Part shown: one piece after another, positions 53,705 to 63,594 of the stretch
How positions within the stretch are numbered: the stretch's first letter is position 1
Layout of the letters: each line of letters opens with the position of its first letter
Source of the DNA: Massilia sp. PDC64
GTDB lineage: Bacteria; Pseudomonadota; Gammaproteobacteria; Burkholderiales; Burkholderiaceae_D
Assembly (NCBI RefSeq): GCF_900101265.1
Contig: NZ_FMZS01000001.1
Span: 310,001-374,000 of the forward strand
Direction: 5' to 3'
DNA: 64,000 nt
Notes under the pieces: generated by a model
What the model saw: the letters and a program-made list of their open reading frames with translations, nothing else
Databases searched by the model: none
What the model was told of the DNA's origin: nothing
Translations under genes and position numbers: made by a program

Positions 53705-54856
53705 TTACTTCCGCGACATAAGCGTTGCTGACGAGGTCCGACTTATATAATGCAACAGGCACCACATGAAGTGATACTGAGCCAAGGCATAAATAAAGAG
53801 CACTTGTATTCGCTGACGAGAGCCCTGCAATTCTTCGAATGCCCCATAAAAGAGGAAAATGATGCCGAGATAAATGAACAGTGGCCGTAATTGTGGCGTC
53901 GTCCGCCAGAGCATCCATACCCCCAAAATCGTCGGCACCACGAAGATCCAGTGGAGTGCCGCAGCAATCGTCAGAAATTCGTATTCCGGCTCAATACCCC
54001 AGGGACGCGGCACGACTATCACCCTGATTGTACCAATCAACATGTCTGCGCCGAGCGACAGTCTTCCCAGGCCTTCCGAAACACCGTCCCATCCCAATCC
54101 GGTTCCGTAGGCCGCCACTGCGATTAACACCCCCAAAACAATAAACAACTGGCGTCGCCCACGCAGCATCGAGAGCGACCAGATCAGAACGGCGGTGATC
54201 ATCAATAAAGGAACGTAGAACCGAATCCAGTAGAACAGAAACAGCAGGATCACGATCCAGATGATCTGACGCGGCCTCCTGAATTTTGCGAACTTAATAC
54301 CAGCGTAAAATGAAGTAACGGTCAAAGTGAGAACAAGCGTATCCTTGAGATTGGTCAAACTAGTCCACGACAGTAGTTCCCAATGCAACGAGAAGAATAT
54401 GAAAAGCCCGTTTCGATATGTTGAAGGGAAACCCAGCAATTCGACGATGCGGCACAACAAATAGGCACTTACGAAAGTCAACCCGATATTCATGAATACG
54501 GCTGACGCATAAAAATCTCCGAAAACCCATTGCGACAGCACATTGTACCAATCGTATAAAACGTGGTGCCCGCCAGCAGCAGCCATCGATTCGATTACTG
54601 CATCCGCATCAAATACAGATATCGGAGTGTACCCCGCGGCAAGCAACTCACGGCCGCTTCTAAAATAATTTATCCCGTCGATCAAAGCCCAGTCAGGATT
54701 AAAGAAAAAGGAAAAGTAAATCAGTGCAATCAGCACTTTTACCGCACTTGTAAACAAGGCTGCCGGCAGGGAGACCAGACGCGACGCTACAAACACACCA
54801 AATGTGAAGATGCAGAGTGCTGCGACGGATAATTCAATCGTTAACCCGGGAATCAT
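53705..54856 (-). CDS. Polytopic membrane protein, probable Wzy/EpsG-like polysaccharide polymerase
   Basis: Membrane protein of 383 aa with about ten hydrophobic helices across its whole length and one larger periplasmic loop (about residues 65-110). It has no strongly conserved motif. The EpsG/Wzy-like layout, with 'NLKDTLVLTLTVTSFY' in the middle, and its place between glycosyltransferase genes beside wzx and wzz make it the best candidate for the repeat-unit polymerase. Its start overlaps the upstream GT4 stop by 4 bp. Confidence 0.72.
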   Translation of the reverse strand: MIPGLTIELSVAALCIFTFGVFVASRLVSLPAALFTSAVKVLIALIYFSFFFNPDWALIDGINYFRSGRELLAAGYTPISVFDADAVIESMAAAGGHHVLYDWYNVLSQWVFGDFYASAVFMNIGLTFVSAYLLCRIVELLGFPSTYRNGLFIFFSLHWELLSWTSLTNLKDTLVLTLTVTSFYAGIKFAKFRRPRQIIWIVILLFLFYWIRFYVPLLMITAVLIWSLSMLRGRRQLFIVLGVLIAVAAYGTGLGWDGVSEGLGRLSLGADMLIGTIRVIVVPRPWGIEPEYEFLTIAAALHWIFVVPTILGVWMLWRTTPQLRPLFIYLGIIFLFYGAFEELQGSRQRIQVLFIYALAQYHFMWCLLHYISRTSSATLMSRK

Positions 54857-56052
54857 TGCTCGCCGTTCGAGGATGATTTAATGCAGCAGTCCGAATGGCT
54901 GCCATTTTCTTTCAGTATTGCTTGGTAAGCCGTCGGTTCGTCCTTATCTTCACGCACAAGTACCTCCAGATATTGATCGACGATCTTTCCCTCGTCAAAG
55001 CGCTCAGCCGCTGCTGCCGGATCGATCCGTTCGGCGAACCTCAAGCTTGCGTACATACCATCGGCAAGCGCAGCCACGTTGTCGACCGGGACAAGTCGTC
55101 CAAAACGACCGTTTGCGAGGATTTCCGCCGGTCCGCTCGGGCAGTCCGTACTGACGACGCGAGCGCCGCAGGCAAGCGCTTCGGCAAGTACATTGCCGAA
55201 TCCTTCCCACCTGGATGACAGGACGAACAAGGAACAAGCGCGCATGTAGGAAAAAGGATTGGCCACGAATCCGGGCAACTGCACATCATGTTGCACACCC
55301 AGTTGCTCAACCAGACTTTCAAGCGAAACGCGGTCTTCGCCTTCGCCCAAAATTAGCAGGCGCACAGGAATTTGTTGCCTTACTCTTGCAAAGGCACGAA
55401 TGAGCGTATCGAACGCCTTAGCCGCATTCAGACGTCCGACACCAAGAATAACCGGAACGTCGGCGCAAGCGAACCACGGATGCTCGACCGGTTCCATAGC
55501 CAGTCGATGCAATTCGGGCGTCACGACCGGGTTGTAGATAACCCGCACCTGCTGCTTTGGCAAGTTCAAGGACGCGCACAGATCGTCGGCGACCCCAGTC
55601 GACACCGCGACAATACGGTTCGCGCGGTAATAAAACGGTCGCACCCAAAATCTCGCAAGCGATGCCAGGACGGAGCCGGACTTGGCGTTATTCATGGTGA
55701 AATTAGAATGGACGCTGATGACCATTCTCGTCGTCGTGCCAGAAAGGCGTTTCGCAAGCAGGGCGATTACATTGCAATGGTCCATTGCCGAGATCATCGC
55801 CAGCGGCCGCTCCGATCGCAAGTACTTCACTAACGGCTTAAGGGCATGAAGAACTCTCGTTACCTTTAAGTCAATAACCCGCGCTTGAGGCATTAATTGC
55901 GCCAAATACGGTCCCCGAGCCTGTGCCAATACGACGTCCACGTCGTACCCTCGTCTGCAAAATCCGTTGATCAAGGTGACCATTACCTTTTCTGCGCCGC
56001 CGCCTTCGAGAGTCGGAAGAAACACAGCGATGCGACGGCTTTGGTCTTTCAT
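54853..56052 (-). CDS. Glycosyltransferase family 4
   Basis: GT-B glycosyltransferase of 399 aa from the ATG at 56052 (MKDQSRRIAVFLPTLEGGGAE). In-frame starts at 56067 and 56109 (GTG, overlapping the upstream gene) are possible; none has a clear ribosome-binding site. The donor domain shows 'ILGVGRLNAAKAFDTLIRAF' and the E-x7-E motif in 'WEGFGNVLAEALACGA'. It is coupled to the downstream Wzy-like gene by an ATGA overlap. Confidence 0.9.
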   Translation of the reverse strand: MKDQSRRIAVFLPTLEGGGAEKVMVTLINGFCRRGYDVDVVLAQARGPYLAQLMPQARVIDLKVTRVLHALKPLVKYLRSERPLAMISAMDHCNVIALLAKRLSGTTTRMVISVHSNFTMNNAKSGSVLASLARFWVRPFYYRANRIVAVSTGVADDLCASLNLPKQQVRVIYNPVVTPELHRLAMEPVEHPWFACADVPVILGVGRLNAAKAFDTLIRAFARVRQQIPVRLLILGEGEDRVSLESLVEQLGVQHDVQLPGFVANPFSYMRACSLFVLSSRWEGFGNVLAEALACGARVVSTDCPSGPAEILANGRFGRLVPVDNVAALADGMYASLRFAERIDPAAAAERFDEGKIVDQYLEVLVREDKDEPTAYQAILKENGSHSDCCIKSSSNGEQ

Positions 56053-56089
56053 AGTAGCAACGTTCATATGGGGCATTGAGGTGCAGGCC

Positions 56090-57334
56090 TTAGTCACCGA
56101 AAGCTTCACGTGCTTTTTTAAAACTTGCGCCGCGCTGCTTCAGATAGGCCATCAAGGTACTCGTCGTTTCGACCATGTTTCGTACACCGCTAATACGGTC
56201 GATCGTGCGGCGGCCAAACATCAGCATCAGGCGATTCCATACCCGCTTCACAAACGAAGTACCCGGACCGAGCAAAAAGTTCCAAGCAAAGGCCACCGCA
56301 GTGATTAATAAGCTCTGGCGCCGCGCGCGCGCGCCGGCAATCAAGCCCTGCATTACCATCCGGGCGACCCCTTTGTTTCGGTAAATGCAGAAAGCGGCCA
56401 AGCGCGCAAGGTTAAGTTTGTCCACCAGGTCGATTCTGCCCATTGCAGTCAGGGCGGCAATGCCGGAATCAGCCCAGATCGTTTCGACGCTGTAAACTCG
56501 TGGAACGATCTCTGACCAGCGGTAATTCCCACGGGATCTGAAATGAGGCGCATCTTCCAGCTTCTTGGAATGCGTGCGGATTGCTCCCTCAGTAACCGAA
56601 GTACTGGCGCCGCAGGCTCCGGGTATCGTCAATGGATAGTCGGTCACGGCAACCCGCTTGGCGATACAGGCAATAGAAAGCGCTGCGTAGATGTCAGGGC
56701 TCAGGCCCCCAAGATACTCGCCGGTGCGGCGACGGATCTCTTCCAGGCAGGCACGACGTACCAGACCATGGTAGAGCTTTGGCAGTTGGAAGTCGAGGTA
56801 ATACACGCCACCATTGCGCACCAGCTTTTGAAGCTCTTTTTCGATGTCGACCATGACGATCTTTCCGGAAAACTCAGAAATCGTCAACACTTCGCCGCTC
56901 ACTTTCGTGAACATCGTCGAAGGCGCACCAGTGCCACCCCATAAGTAATGGACCTTGCAGTTGCCGCCGAGCGAATCGATCCTCTGACTCTTTGCCCATG
57001 CGGCGGCTTCCAGAACTTCCGGATTGACTCCGTCGTCATCGCCGATTAGGCACACATACTCACCGGTAGCAAGCTCGAGCGCCAAGTTGAAATTGCCGAT
57101 TGACGACAGCGGAGGTGGCGTATAGCGGTATTTCAGCCGAGGATCGAATGCTCTCTGCTCCACATGACGGCTGAGATCCAGCGTATCGCTGTTGTCCTGA
57201 ATGACAAGTTCCAACGCCGGGCTATCGATCGCGAGTATGCTATCGATAGCCGAAATGGCATATGGAACTCGATTTTTCGTCGCGATGACGATACTGAGCA
57301 GTGGACTTTCAGTCCTAGATTTTTGAAGATCCAC
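56090..57334 (-). CDS. Glycosyltransferase family 2
   Basis: GT-A glycosyltransferase of 414 aa. It has the N-terminal 'PLLSIVIATKNRVPYAISAIDSIL' nucleotide-binding start, 'LELVIQDNS', and a DDD metal-binding motif in 'VCLIGDDDGVNPEV'. The C-terminal ~100 residues are basic and hydrophobic, suggesting membrane association. Its start overlaps the 3' end of the flippase gene by 20 bp. Confidence 0.9.
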   Translation of the reverse strand: MDLQKSRTESPLLSIVIATKNRVPYAISAIDSILAIDSPALELVIQDNSDTLDLSRHVEQRAFDPRLKYRYTPPPLSSIGNFNLALELATGEYVCLIGDDDGVNPEVLEAAAWAKSQRIDSLGGNCKVHYLWGGTGAPSTMFTKVSGEVLTISEFSGKIVMVDIEKELQKLVRNGGVYYLDFQLPKLYHGLVRRACLEEIRRRTGEYLGGLSPDIYAALSIACIAKRVAVTDYPLTIPGACGASTSVTEGAIRTHSKKLEDAPHFRSRGNYRWSEIVPRVYSVETIWADSGIAALTAMGRIDLVDKLNLARLAAFCIYRNKGVARMVMQGLIAGARARRQSLLITAVAFAWNFLLGPGTSFVKRVWNRLMLMFGRRTIDRISGVRNMVETTSTLMAYLKQRGASFKKAREAFGD

Positions 57335-58838
57335 GAATGTTTCCTATACAACGCTGTGCCAATTTAATGTAGATATGACGAATGGAGGGAATAACTGCCG
57401 AAGTTGCAAGAACGGCACAAATCCAGGTCAAACTACAATAGGCAATGATTTTCCAACGCAAATCGAGTACGGGCATTGCAATTTGGAAGCAAGCGACGCA
57501 GAGCGCGCTTGTCAGCGCTGGCAGTACGATGCTGAACTTCAACCAATTGATTAAACCGCCCGGCATGAATTCTTTATGAAAAAAATACATATACGGCCCA
57601 AAACTCAGAATATTAATCAGAAACCACGAAAGCGCGGCGCCGGTCACGCCAAAGCGGGCGACAAGAAAGATTAGCGTCGGCGTGATAAGCACGGCTGAGA
57701 TTATCCCAACGCGAAGGTTGAGCGAAATATTTCCGTAGGCTAGGGAAATATAGTACGGGATAATCGTCATCGCTTGCATTAATTGCCCCAATAAAAGCAA
57801 GGAAGCCGCCAATCCTGCGTTTTCTGACGCGACAGTCGAGCCCGTCCAAGCCAGTATCGCTTCACGTGAAAAGAACAGCAAAACTGCACTACCGGGAATA
57901 ATGGCCAGTGCCACGAACTCGGTACTTTTCTTATACATCCAGCTTAACGAAGTTCGGTCCTTTAAGACCACCAGTTCGGTAAAGCGCGGGAACATTGCCG
58001 ATGCAATGGGACTGGCTACCAATAGTGGAATCGCGGCAAGCGTCCCCGCAAGGGAATAGAAGCCCAACGCTGTCAGAGACAACATCTTGCTGACTGCAAG
58101 CTTGTCGATCTGGGTCAAGATAATCGAAATCGCCGCCATTCCGGTGATACTGGAAGCGTAGCGCCAAGTTTCCGCAAATACTTTCAACCGAAAATGCGGC
58201 CGCTGGTCACAACCCCTCTTTCTTATCGATTTCCATAAACTGAAGCGAACAGTAAAACAATACAGTGCATTCGCAATTAATTGCCAGAGGGAGAAGTAGA
58301 ATACTGTGGGCTCGAAAATCAGCAAGATACCAACCGAACCGAGGCCACGATAAAGGCTCCATGCGATTTGCAGCGAATTCGCCCGTACCTGCTCTTGCAA
58401 GCCCATCAGCCCGCCTGCAAACAGTCCCGATGGCAACTGGAGTGCAATTGCGAATCCCATCAGCCGGATAGCGGATACGATTTCCGTATGCGGCAATGTA
58501 GTCGAATTTAACCAGCGCTCCGCAATGAGCGGTGCGAATCCGAAAACGCCGAAGGCCAGCGTCAGCGAAATGACCAGATAACTGATTTCATAGGTCCGCA
58601 CGAGGTTGCACATCGATTCGGCGTTATTGCTGACAGATAGCCGGGCCATTTCTCGATTCAACGTGGCCGAGAAGCCTAGGTCGGCAAACGCCAGCACACC
58701 CAGCAAGGTCGAATAAAACCCGACTAACCCGTATGCCTCAACACCCATGTACTTCAAGTATATGGGAACGAACAGGTAAACCGAGACAAAACCCCATGCC
58801 CGTCCGGCAAAGTTGGCTAGAATATTCTTCCGGATCAT
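57315..58838 (-). CDS. wzx: Wzx-type polysaccharide flippase
   Basis: Membrane protein of 507 aa with about 12-14 hydrophobic helices, MATE/MVF-like (polysaccharide transport family). The start 'IRKNILANFAGRAWGFVSVYLFVPIYLKYMGVEAYGLVGFYSTLLGV' is typical of O-unit flippases. It would move the undecaprenyl-linked repeat to the periplasm. It is followed by GT2 with an overlap; a 129-bp gap separates it from the upstream dehydratase. Confidence 0.9.
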   Translation of the reverse strand: MIRKNILANFAGRAWGFVSVYLFVPIYLKYMGVEAYGLVGFYSTLLGVLAFADLGFSATLNREMARLSVSNNAESMCNLVRTYEISYLVISLTLAFGVFGFAPLIAERWLNSTTLPHTEIVSAIRLMGFAIALQLPSGLFAGGLMGLQEQVRANSLQIAWSLYRGLGSVGILLIFEPTVFYFSLWQLIANALYCFTVRFSLWKSIRKRGCDQRPHFRLKVFAETWRYASSITGMAAISIILTQIDKLAVSKMLSLTALGFYSLAGTLAAIPLLVASPIASAMFPRFTELVVLKDRTSLSWMYKKSTEFVALAIIPGSAVLLFFSREAILAWTGSTVASENAGLAASLLLLGQLMQAMTIIPYYISLAYGNISLNLRVGIISAVLITPTLIFLVARFGVTGAALSWFLINILSFGPYMYFFHKEFMPGGLINWLKFSIVLPALTSALCVACFQIAMPVLDLRWKIIAYCSLTWICAVLATSAVIPSIRHIYIKLAQRCIGNIRGSSKI

Positions 58839-58967
58839 CGAATGCTGATGGGCAGGCAGTATGTTAAATTCAAAAAAATGAGGGCATGCCTTCTAAAGTG
58901 CAATGCCCCGGATGTTGGAAACAAAGGTTCCAACGAGCTTAATTTATCGATTGCGAAGGTTGTCCGA

Positions 58968-59981
58968 TCACGGACGAGCCAGCTCCGAGCGGACGTAATC
59001 GAGGGTCAACAGCAATTCCTTGACCTCTTCGATGTTCAACCTTTGGGTATTGTGCGAAGTATAGTCATCCGTTTGATTGACTGCGATTTGTCCGTCAAGG
59101 ATGAACTTATCGTAGTTCAGGTCCCGGTTGTCCGCCGGCACACGGTAATAAGCGCCCATGTCATGGGCTTTGGCGATTTCCTCGCGCGACACCAGCGACT
59201 CGTACAGTTTTTCACCATGTCGGGTACCAATAATTTTTACCGGTACATCACTATTGAACAGCTCAAGAATTGCGCGCGCCAGTACTTCGATCGTGCTCGC
59301 GGGTGCCTTCTGCACAAAAATATCGCCCTGCTGCCCATGTTCGAAGGCATGCAACACGAGGTCGACAGACTCTTCCAGCGACATGAGAAAGCGCGTCATT
59401 GCCGGATCGGTAATGGTCAGCGGCTGACCAGCCTTCAATTTTTCGATAAACAATGGGATCACTGAACCGCGCGAAGCCATGACGTTACCATAGCGCGTTG
59501 CGCACATAATCGGCCCTCCCGGGCGGACAGTCCTCGACTTTGCGACTAAGACCTTTTCCGCCATCGCTTTCGAAATACCCATGGCATTGATCGGATAAAC
59601 GGCCTTGTCGGTGCTGAGGAGAATTACCTTCTTGACTTGGTTGGCAATTGCTGCGTTGAGCACGTTTTCCGTGCCGATAACGTTTGTGCGTACTGCTTCC
59701 ATCGGATAAAACTCGCAGGACGGCACTTGTTTCAGAGCCGCGGCGTGGAACACATAGTCGACGCCGTCCATCGCTTGCGCGATGCTTTGGTAATCCCGGG
59801 TGTCGCCGATATGGAATTTCACTTTATCGCTATTCAGAGCGATACGCATGTCTTCCTGCTTCTTTTCATCCCGGCTGAAAACGATAATTTCCTTTACATC
59901 AGTTTTCAGAAATCTGTTCAAAACCGTGTTGCCAAAGGAACCGGTTCCGCCGGTAATCATCAATACTTTGTTATCAAACAT
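58968..59981 (-). CDS. UDP-GlcNAc 4,6-dehydratase, inverting type (CapE/FnlA/WbjB-like)
   Basis: Extended SDR of 337 aa. It runs closely parallel to CapE/FnlA: 'MITGGTGSFGNTVLNRFL', 'FHAAALKQVPSCEFYPMEAV', 'LSTDKAVYPINAMGISKAMAEK', 'TRYGNVMASRGSVIPLF', and the C-terminal 'YYRVPADNRDLNYDKF'. This group makes UDP-2-acetamido-2,6-dideoxy-hexos-4-uloses, precursors of L-FucNAc and related sugars. The usual downstream FnlB/FnlC partners are not in the window. Two DegT-type proteins lie directly upstream, so the product may instead be aminated. Confidence 0.9.
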   Translation of the reverse strand: MFDNKVLMITGGTGSFGNTVLNRFLKTDVKEIIVFSRDEKKQEDMRIALNSDKVKFHIGDTRDYQSIAQAMDGVDYVFHAAALKQVPSCEFYPMEAVRTNVIGTENVLNAAIANQVKKVILLSTDKAVYPINAMGISKAMAEKVLVAKSRTVRPGGPIMCATRYGNVMASRGSVIPLFIEKLKAGQPLTITDPAMTRFLMSLEESVDLVLHAFEHGQQGDIFVQKAPASTIEVLARAILELFNSDVPVKIIGTRHGEKLYESLVSREEIAKAHDMGAYYRVPADNRDLNYDKFILDGQIAVNQTDDYTSHNTQRLNIEEVKELLLTLDYVRSELARP

Positions 59982-60020
59982 GTTAATTAAGCTCTTGTTA
60001 GCTCTGGATGATGTTGATTA

Positions 60021-61169
60021 TCAATCAATTAAATACGCGCACTCATTTGTCGCGTCGACAATGACATCGACAAGATAGTCGAGATCTCCCGCACCGAGCC
60101 ACCAGCCGCATGGCATTGCGATGACGTTGTCTTGAAAAACGTTAGTATTCGGCAGTGGGCGTGCGCAATTCAGGAAACCCGAATAGCGATCATTCCTGAA
60201 ATGAAGCTTGCTAGCCTGTACGCCTCGGGCTTTCAATTTCGCGAGAACCTGATCCCTGTTCTCGACGAGCGTCAGAAGTGTCCAGTATGCAGGTTGCGAA
60301 TTTTCCATGGGTGCCAACACGCGCACACCAGGAATTCCTGCAAGGCGAGATTGAAGCCAGGTGGCATGCGTACGCGCAGCCTCGACCCTAGACGAAACTG
60401 TATCCAGCTGCGCAACACCAAGTGCCGAGCAAACGTTATTCAACGTAGCAGCGAATCCGACTTCCGGAATGTCTGATTCGCCGTTGATCTCACCGTTCGC
60501 AGTGCGGAAGTTCTGCGGATCAATACCAAACCTGCGCAGCTTGCGCGCCTTCCGGGCATGCTCCACGTTCCGGCACGTCAAGGCGCCGCCTTCAGTCGTA
60601 TTGATCTGTCGGTTCGGGTAAAAAGAATAAATGGCGAAGTCGCCAAATGAGCCGACGGTCCTGTCGCCGATTGTTGCCAACAAGGCGTTGTCGCAGTCCT
60701 CGATCAGTTTGATATTACGTTCCAGGCATATGGCTGCGATCTCCGCCGCAGGTCCTGGATACCCAGCCAGGTGATAAAGAATGGCGGCGCGTGTATTCGG
60801 GGTAATTGCGGCTTCGAAGTCCGCAACATCGACGTGCGCAGCATTTTTCGCCATATCCACCCATACCGGCCTGGCACCAAGCGCGGCGATCGCCGAGTTG
60901 GTAGCCATGCACGCGAATGGGGACGTTAACACATCGTCGCCAGCTCGCACCCCCGAGAGCTTTAGAGCCAACAGGATGGCGCTGGTCATGTCGGACGTGG
61001 TGACGATGTTTTCCTGCTGCAGCAGACGCTCCAGTCCCTGCTCGAATTGCGCCACATATTCTCCGGCAGCAATACGTCCGGACCTCATGACATTCAAGAT
61101 AGTCGTCTCCATCTCGGTGGTATGCACCACCCCAAACAATGGAACGATCTTAGTCTGCACGTCACTCAC
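60021..61169 (-). CDS. DegT/DnrJ/EryC1/StrS family protein lacking the PLP lysine
   Basis: A 382-aa member of the sugar aminotransferase fold. The active-site segment reads 'IYSFYPNRQINTTEGGAL': the position of the PLP Schiff-base lysine (NK in active members) is Arg187, codon CGA. The usual SGT phosphate-binding stretch is 'TTSDMTSAIL', and the Asp motif is 'LIEDCDNALLA'. It may be a pseudoenzyme, a partner subunit for the active neighbour, or a catalyst of a different reaction. It ends 39 bp before the CapE-like gene and starts 3 bp after the neighbouring aminotransferase gene. Confidence 0.85.
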   Translation of the reverse strand: MSDVQTKIVPLFGVVHTTEMETTILNVMRSGRIAAGEYVAQFEQGLERLLQQENIVTTSDMTSAILLALKLSGVRAGDDVLTSPFACMATNSAIAALGARPVWVDMAKNAAHVDVADFEAAITPNTRAAILYHLAGYPGPAAEIAAICLERNIKLIEDCDNALLATIGDRTVGSFGDFAIYSFYPNRQINTTEGGALTCRNVEHARKARKLRRFGIDPQNFRTANGEINGESDIPEVGFAATLNNVCSALGVAQLDTVSSRVEAARTHATWLQSRLAGIPGVRVLAPMENSQPAYWTLLTLVENRDQVLAKLKARGVQASKLHFRNDRYSGFLNCARPLPNTNVFQDNVIAMPCGWWLGAGDLDYLVDVIVDATNECAYLID

Positions 61170-61172
61170 GGC

Positions 61173-62261
61173 TCAGCCCTTGCTCAGCGCGTCAACGATG
61201 CGCTCGCGATCTTCTGTCGTTACCCACCATCCGCAGGGTACGTGGACCATCCGCCGGTAGTACTCGTCGAGGTTGGGCAATTCATTGACAAAGGGCTTGA
61301 AAATCGAATGCAGGTGGTTGGGGCGGTGCAGCTTGGACGCGATCACGCCGACGTCGTGTAACCGGCGCTCGATGTCGCTAGAGTCGTCCGACAGGATCGT
61401 GTAGAGCCAATAGCTGGGTTCTGCCTGGGCGTCGAAACGCGACACGTCCAAACCAGGGATTTTCGGAATGATTTCGTCGAAATAACGACCGTTGTCCTTG
61501 TGTTTATCGATGACACGTGCCTCGATATCCGCGAGTTGCGCCATCCCTATCGTCGCACTTACGTTATGCATGTTGTACTTGTAGCCAATCGACGTGATAT
61601 CGACTTCGGTACGTGGAATACCCTTTTCAAGCCCAAACCACCTGAATTTCTTCGCACTCCGCTCGAGTGTCCGATCACGCATCGTGAGCACACCGCCGTC
61701 GACGGTGGTCATGTGCTTGATTGCCTGCAACGAAAAAATGGCGAACTCGCTCAGGGTACCGATTCCCGCACCTGCGTAGCGTGCACCAAGTGCATGGGCA
61801 CAGTCCTCAATCACAGGTAGCCCATGCGCCTTAGCGATCTCGGCGATCTCTTGCAGACGTACCGGGATACCCGCATAGTGCACGACGAGGATGGCCTTGG
61901 TCCGTGGCGTGATCAAGGCCGCAACAGACTGAGGATCGACATTCCCCGAGTTGACGTCGACGTCGGCAAAAACAGGAATGGCGCCGAGTTGGAGGATCAC
62001 GACGTTAGTAGGTTCCGCAGTCATGCTCGTCGTGATCACCTCGTCGCCGGCCTCAACACCCGCAAGCGTGAGGGCAGCATGCAAGGCTGCCGTGCCGCTG
62101 CTCATACCGAGCGCAGTGGGCAAGGCGAAACGCTTGGCGAAATCGGCTTCGAATTTGTAAACGGACTCACCTTCGGCTATTTGGCCGCTGTAAAGGACCT
62201 GCTCGAGAGCAGGCATCAATACTTCTTTGTCCGGGAGGCCGACTTTAACTAAGGGAATCAT
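61173..62261 (-). CDS. DegT/DnrJ/EryC1/StrS family sugar aminotransferase
   Basis: PLP-dependent nucleotide-sugar aminotransferase of 362 aa. Family features are intact: 'GMSSGTAALHAALTLAGV', 'PVIEDCAHALGARY' and the PLP lysine Lys182 in 'SLQAIKHMTTVDGGVL'. A likely substrate is the 4-keto sugar from the CapE-like dehydratase; the regiochemistry is not readable. It is co-directional and nearly contiguous with the lysine-less paralogue. Confidence 0.92.
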   Translation of the reverse strand: MIPLVKVGLPDKEVLMPALEQVLYSGQIAEGESVYKFEADFAKRFALPTALGMSSGTAALHAALTLAGVEAGDEVITTSMTAEPTNVVILQLGAIPVFADVDVNSGNVDPQSVAALITPRTKAILVVHYAGIPVRLQEIAEIAKAHGLPVIEDCAHALGARYAGAGIGTLSEFAIFSLQAIKHMTTVDGGVLTMRDRTLERSAKKFRWFGLEKGIPRTEVDITSIGYKYNMHNVSATIGMAQLADIEARVIDKHKDNGRYFDEIIPKIPGLDVSRFDAQAEPSYWLYTILSDDSSDIERRLHDVGVIASKLHRPNHLHSIFKPFVNELPNLDEYYRRMVHVPCGWWVTTEDRERIVDALSKG

Positions 62262-62291
62262 ACGGCTGTGTTCCTTGCAAATTTGATAAAA

Positions 62292-63524
62292 TTACTTTGT
62301 TCGGAATTTCAAGTACGAGCGTAGTTCGTTCCAGCGCGCCAACGTTTTTGGCTGGGTCATCGCAACGGCATTAGCCTCGAGAATGAACGCCAACAAGAGC
62401 GCCGTGATGAAGGCCGCGAATGTCGCCAACATGACCAGCAAGGTTCGTTTGGGTGAATACCGGCGCTCGGGCTCCACCGCTGTGTCCAACACCTGTACCA
62501 CTGGCGAGTCGCGCGCCTCTTCCAAGCGCGCACCTTCATACTGCTTGGCAAGGAGCGCATACAGCATCTGGTAATACTTCACGTCGCGTAGACGCTGGAC
62601 GTTGTCCAGTCCAGCAGTCTTGGTGGCAGGTTGCGCATCGGTTTTGCCGTCGCCTGTACCATTTTGCAGCTTGGACATTTCGGCGCGCAGACTCGCCAGC
62701 TCCTGTTCAACGCGGCGGTAATCAGGGTTCGTCGGCGTGACAAATGCCGCCATCGAACGCAATTCGATTTCCTTGGCCGAGATTCGCGCGCGAAGCTGTG
62801 CGACCGTCGCAAACACTGCTGCGCTTTCCGTATCAACATTGCTCACACCGTTCGTCTCGAGCGTACCCTTCAGATCCGCTTCTGAGGCAACAAGCTTGCT
62901 TTTAGCCTGTTCCAGCTCGCGTTCGAAAAACAGGCGACGCTGTGCTGCTTCGGTGACCGCAAGAACCTTCGTCAATTTCAGCAGTTCATCCACATAGGCA
63001 TTTGCCAATGGTGCAACGAGCTTTTTGTCCTGGTCCTGAAAGGTTATCGTAATCAAACCATCTTTTTCCGACGACACGAAGGTATTCGATGCCAGCCGGT
63101 CCCGGACCATTTCCATCGACGGGTTGTCATACACGCGGTTCATATTGAACCTGCGTATGATCTGGTCCGCAACGGTGCGGCTTCTGAGCATCCCGATGTA
63201 CAAATCGTTGGGATTTTTCAGGCCGGCAGCGCTGGCAGCAACACCACCAAGCCCGCCGAGTTGAGAAAGAAGTGCTGCAGCGCCCGACTGGTTTTGCTGA
63301 GGTGGCAGCAGTTTCGTGGTGGCACGATAAGTTTCTGGAATTGCGAAGCTGGCGGCGGCAACGATAACGGCAACCGCGGCAGGCAAACCAAGGATCAGCT
63401 TTTTACGCTTGGCGACGACAATGAACAGATCGAGCAGACTGATACCTGCCGATCCGGTTCGTTCTTCTTCCGTTATCATCTTTTCATTCATCATACTTGT
63501 CGCGAATTCGATTATTTGCGTCAT
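62292..63524 (-). CDS. wzz: Wzz-type polysaccharide chain-length determinant
   Basis: Inner-membrane protein of 410 aa with a transmembrane helix at about 42-61 and another near 370-390. The periplasmic part has the Wzz domain ('ETYRATTKLLPPQQNQSGAAALL') and a long coiled coil (about 195-290). The proline-containing end of the second helix region 'RYSPKRTLLVMLATFAAFI' fits Wzz. No Tyr-kinase domain is attached. Start choice is not certain: in-frame ATGs at 63494, 63491 and 63479 exist. It would set the modal length of the Wzy product. Confidence 0.9.
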   Translation of the reverse strand: MTQIIEFATSMMNEKMITEEERTGSAGISLLDLFIVVAKRKKLILGLPAAVAVIVAAASFAIPETYRATTKLLPPQQNQSGAAALLSQLGGLGGVAASAAGLKNPNDLYIGMLRSRTVADQIIRRFNMNRVYDNPSMEMVRDRLASNTFVSSEKDGLITITFQDQDKKLVAPLANAYVDELLKLTKVLAVTEAAQRRLFFERELEQAKSKLVASEADLKGTLETNGVSNVDTESAAVFATVAQLRARISAKEIELRSMAAFVTPTNPDYRRVEQELASLRAEMSKLQNGTGDGKTDAQPATKTAGLDNVQRLRDVKYYQMLYALLAKQYEGARLEEARDSPVVQVLDTAVEPERRYSPKRTLLVMLATFAAFITALLLAFILEANAVAMTQPKTLARWNELRSYLKFRTK

Positions 63525-63594
63525 TCATCCGGGCGTCTCCATCGCGACGCATGTGGCAAGGAAATATCATCGACATCCCTTTCCGCCAGACCGA

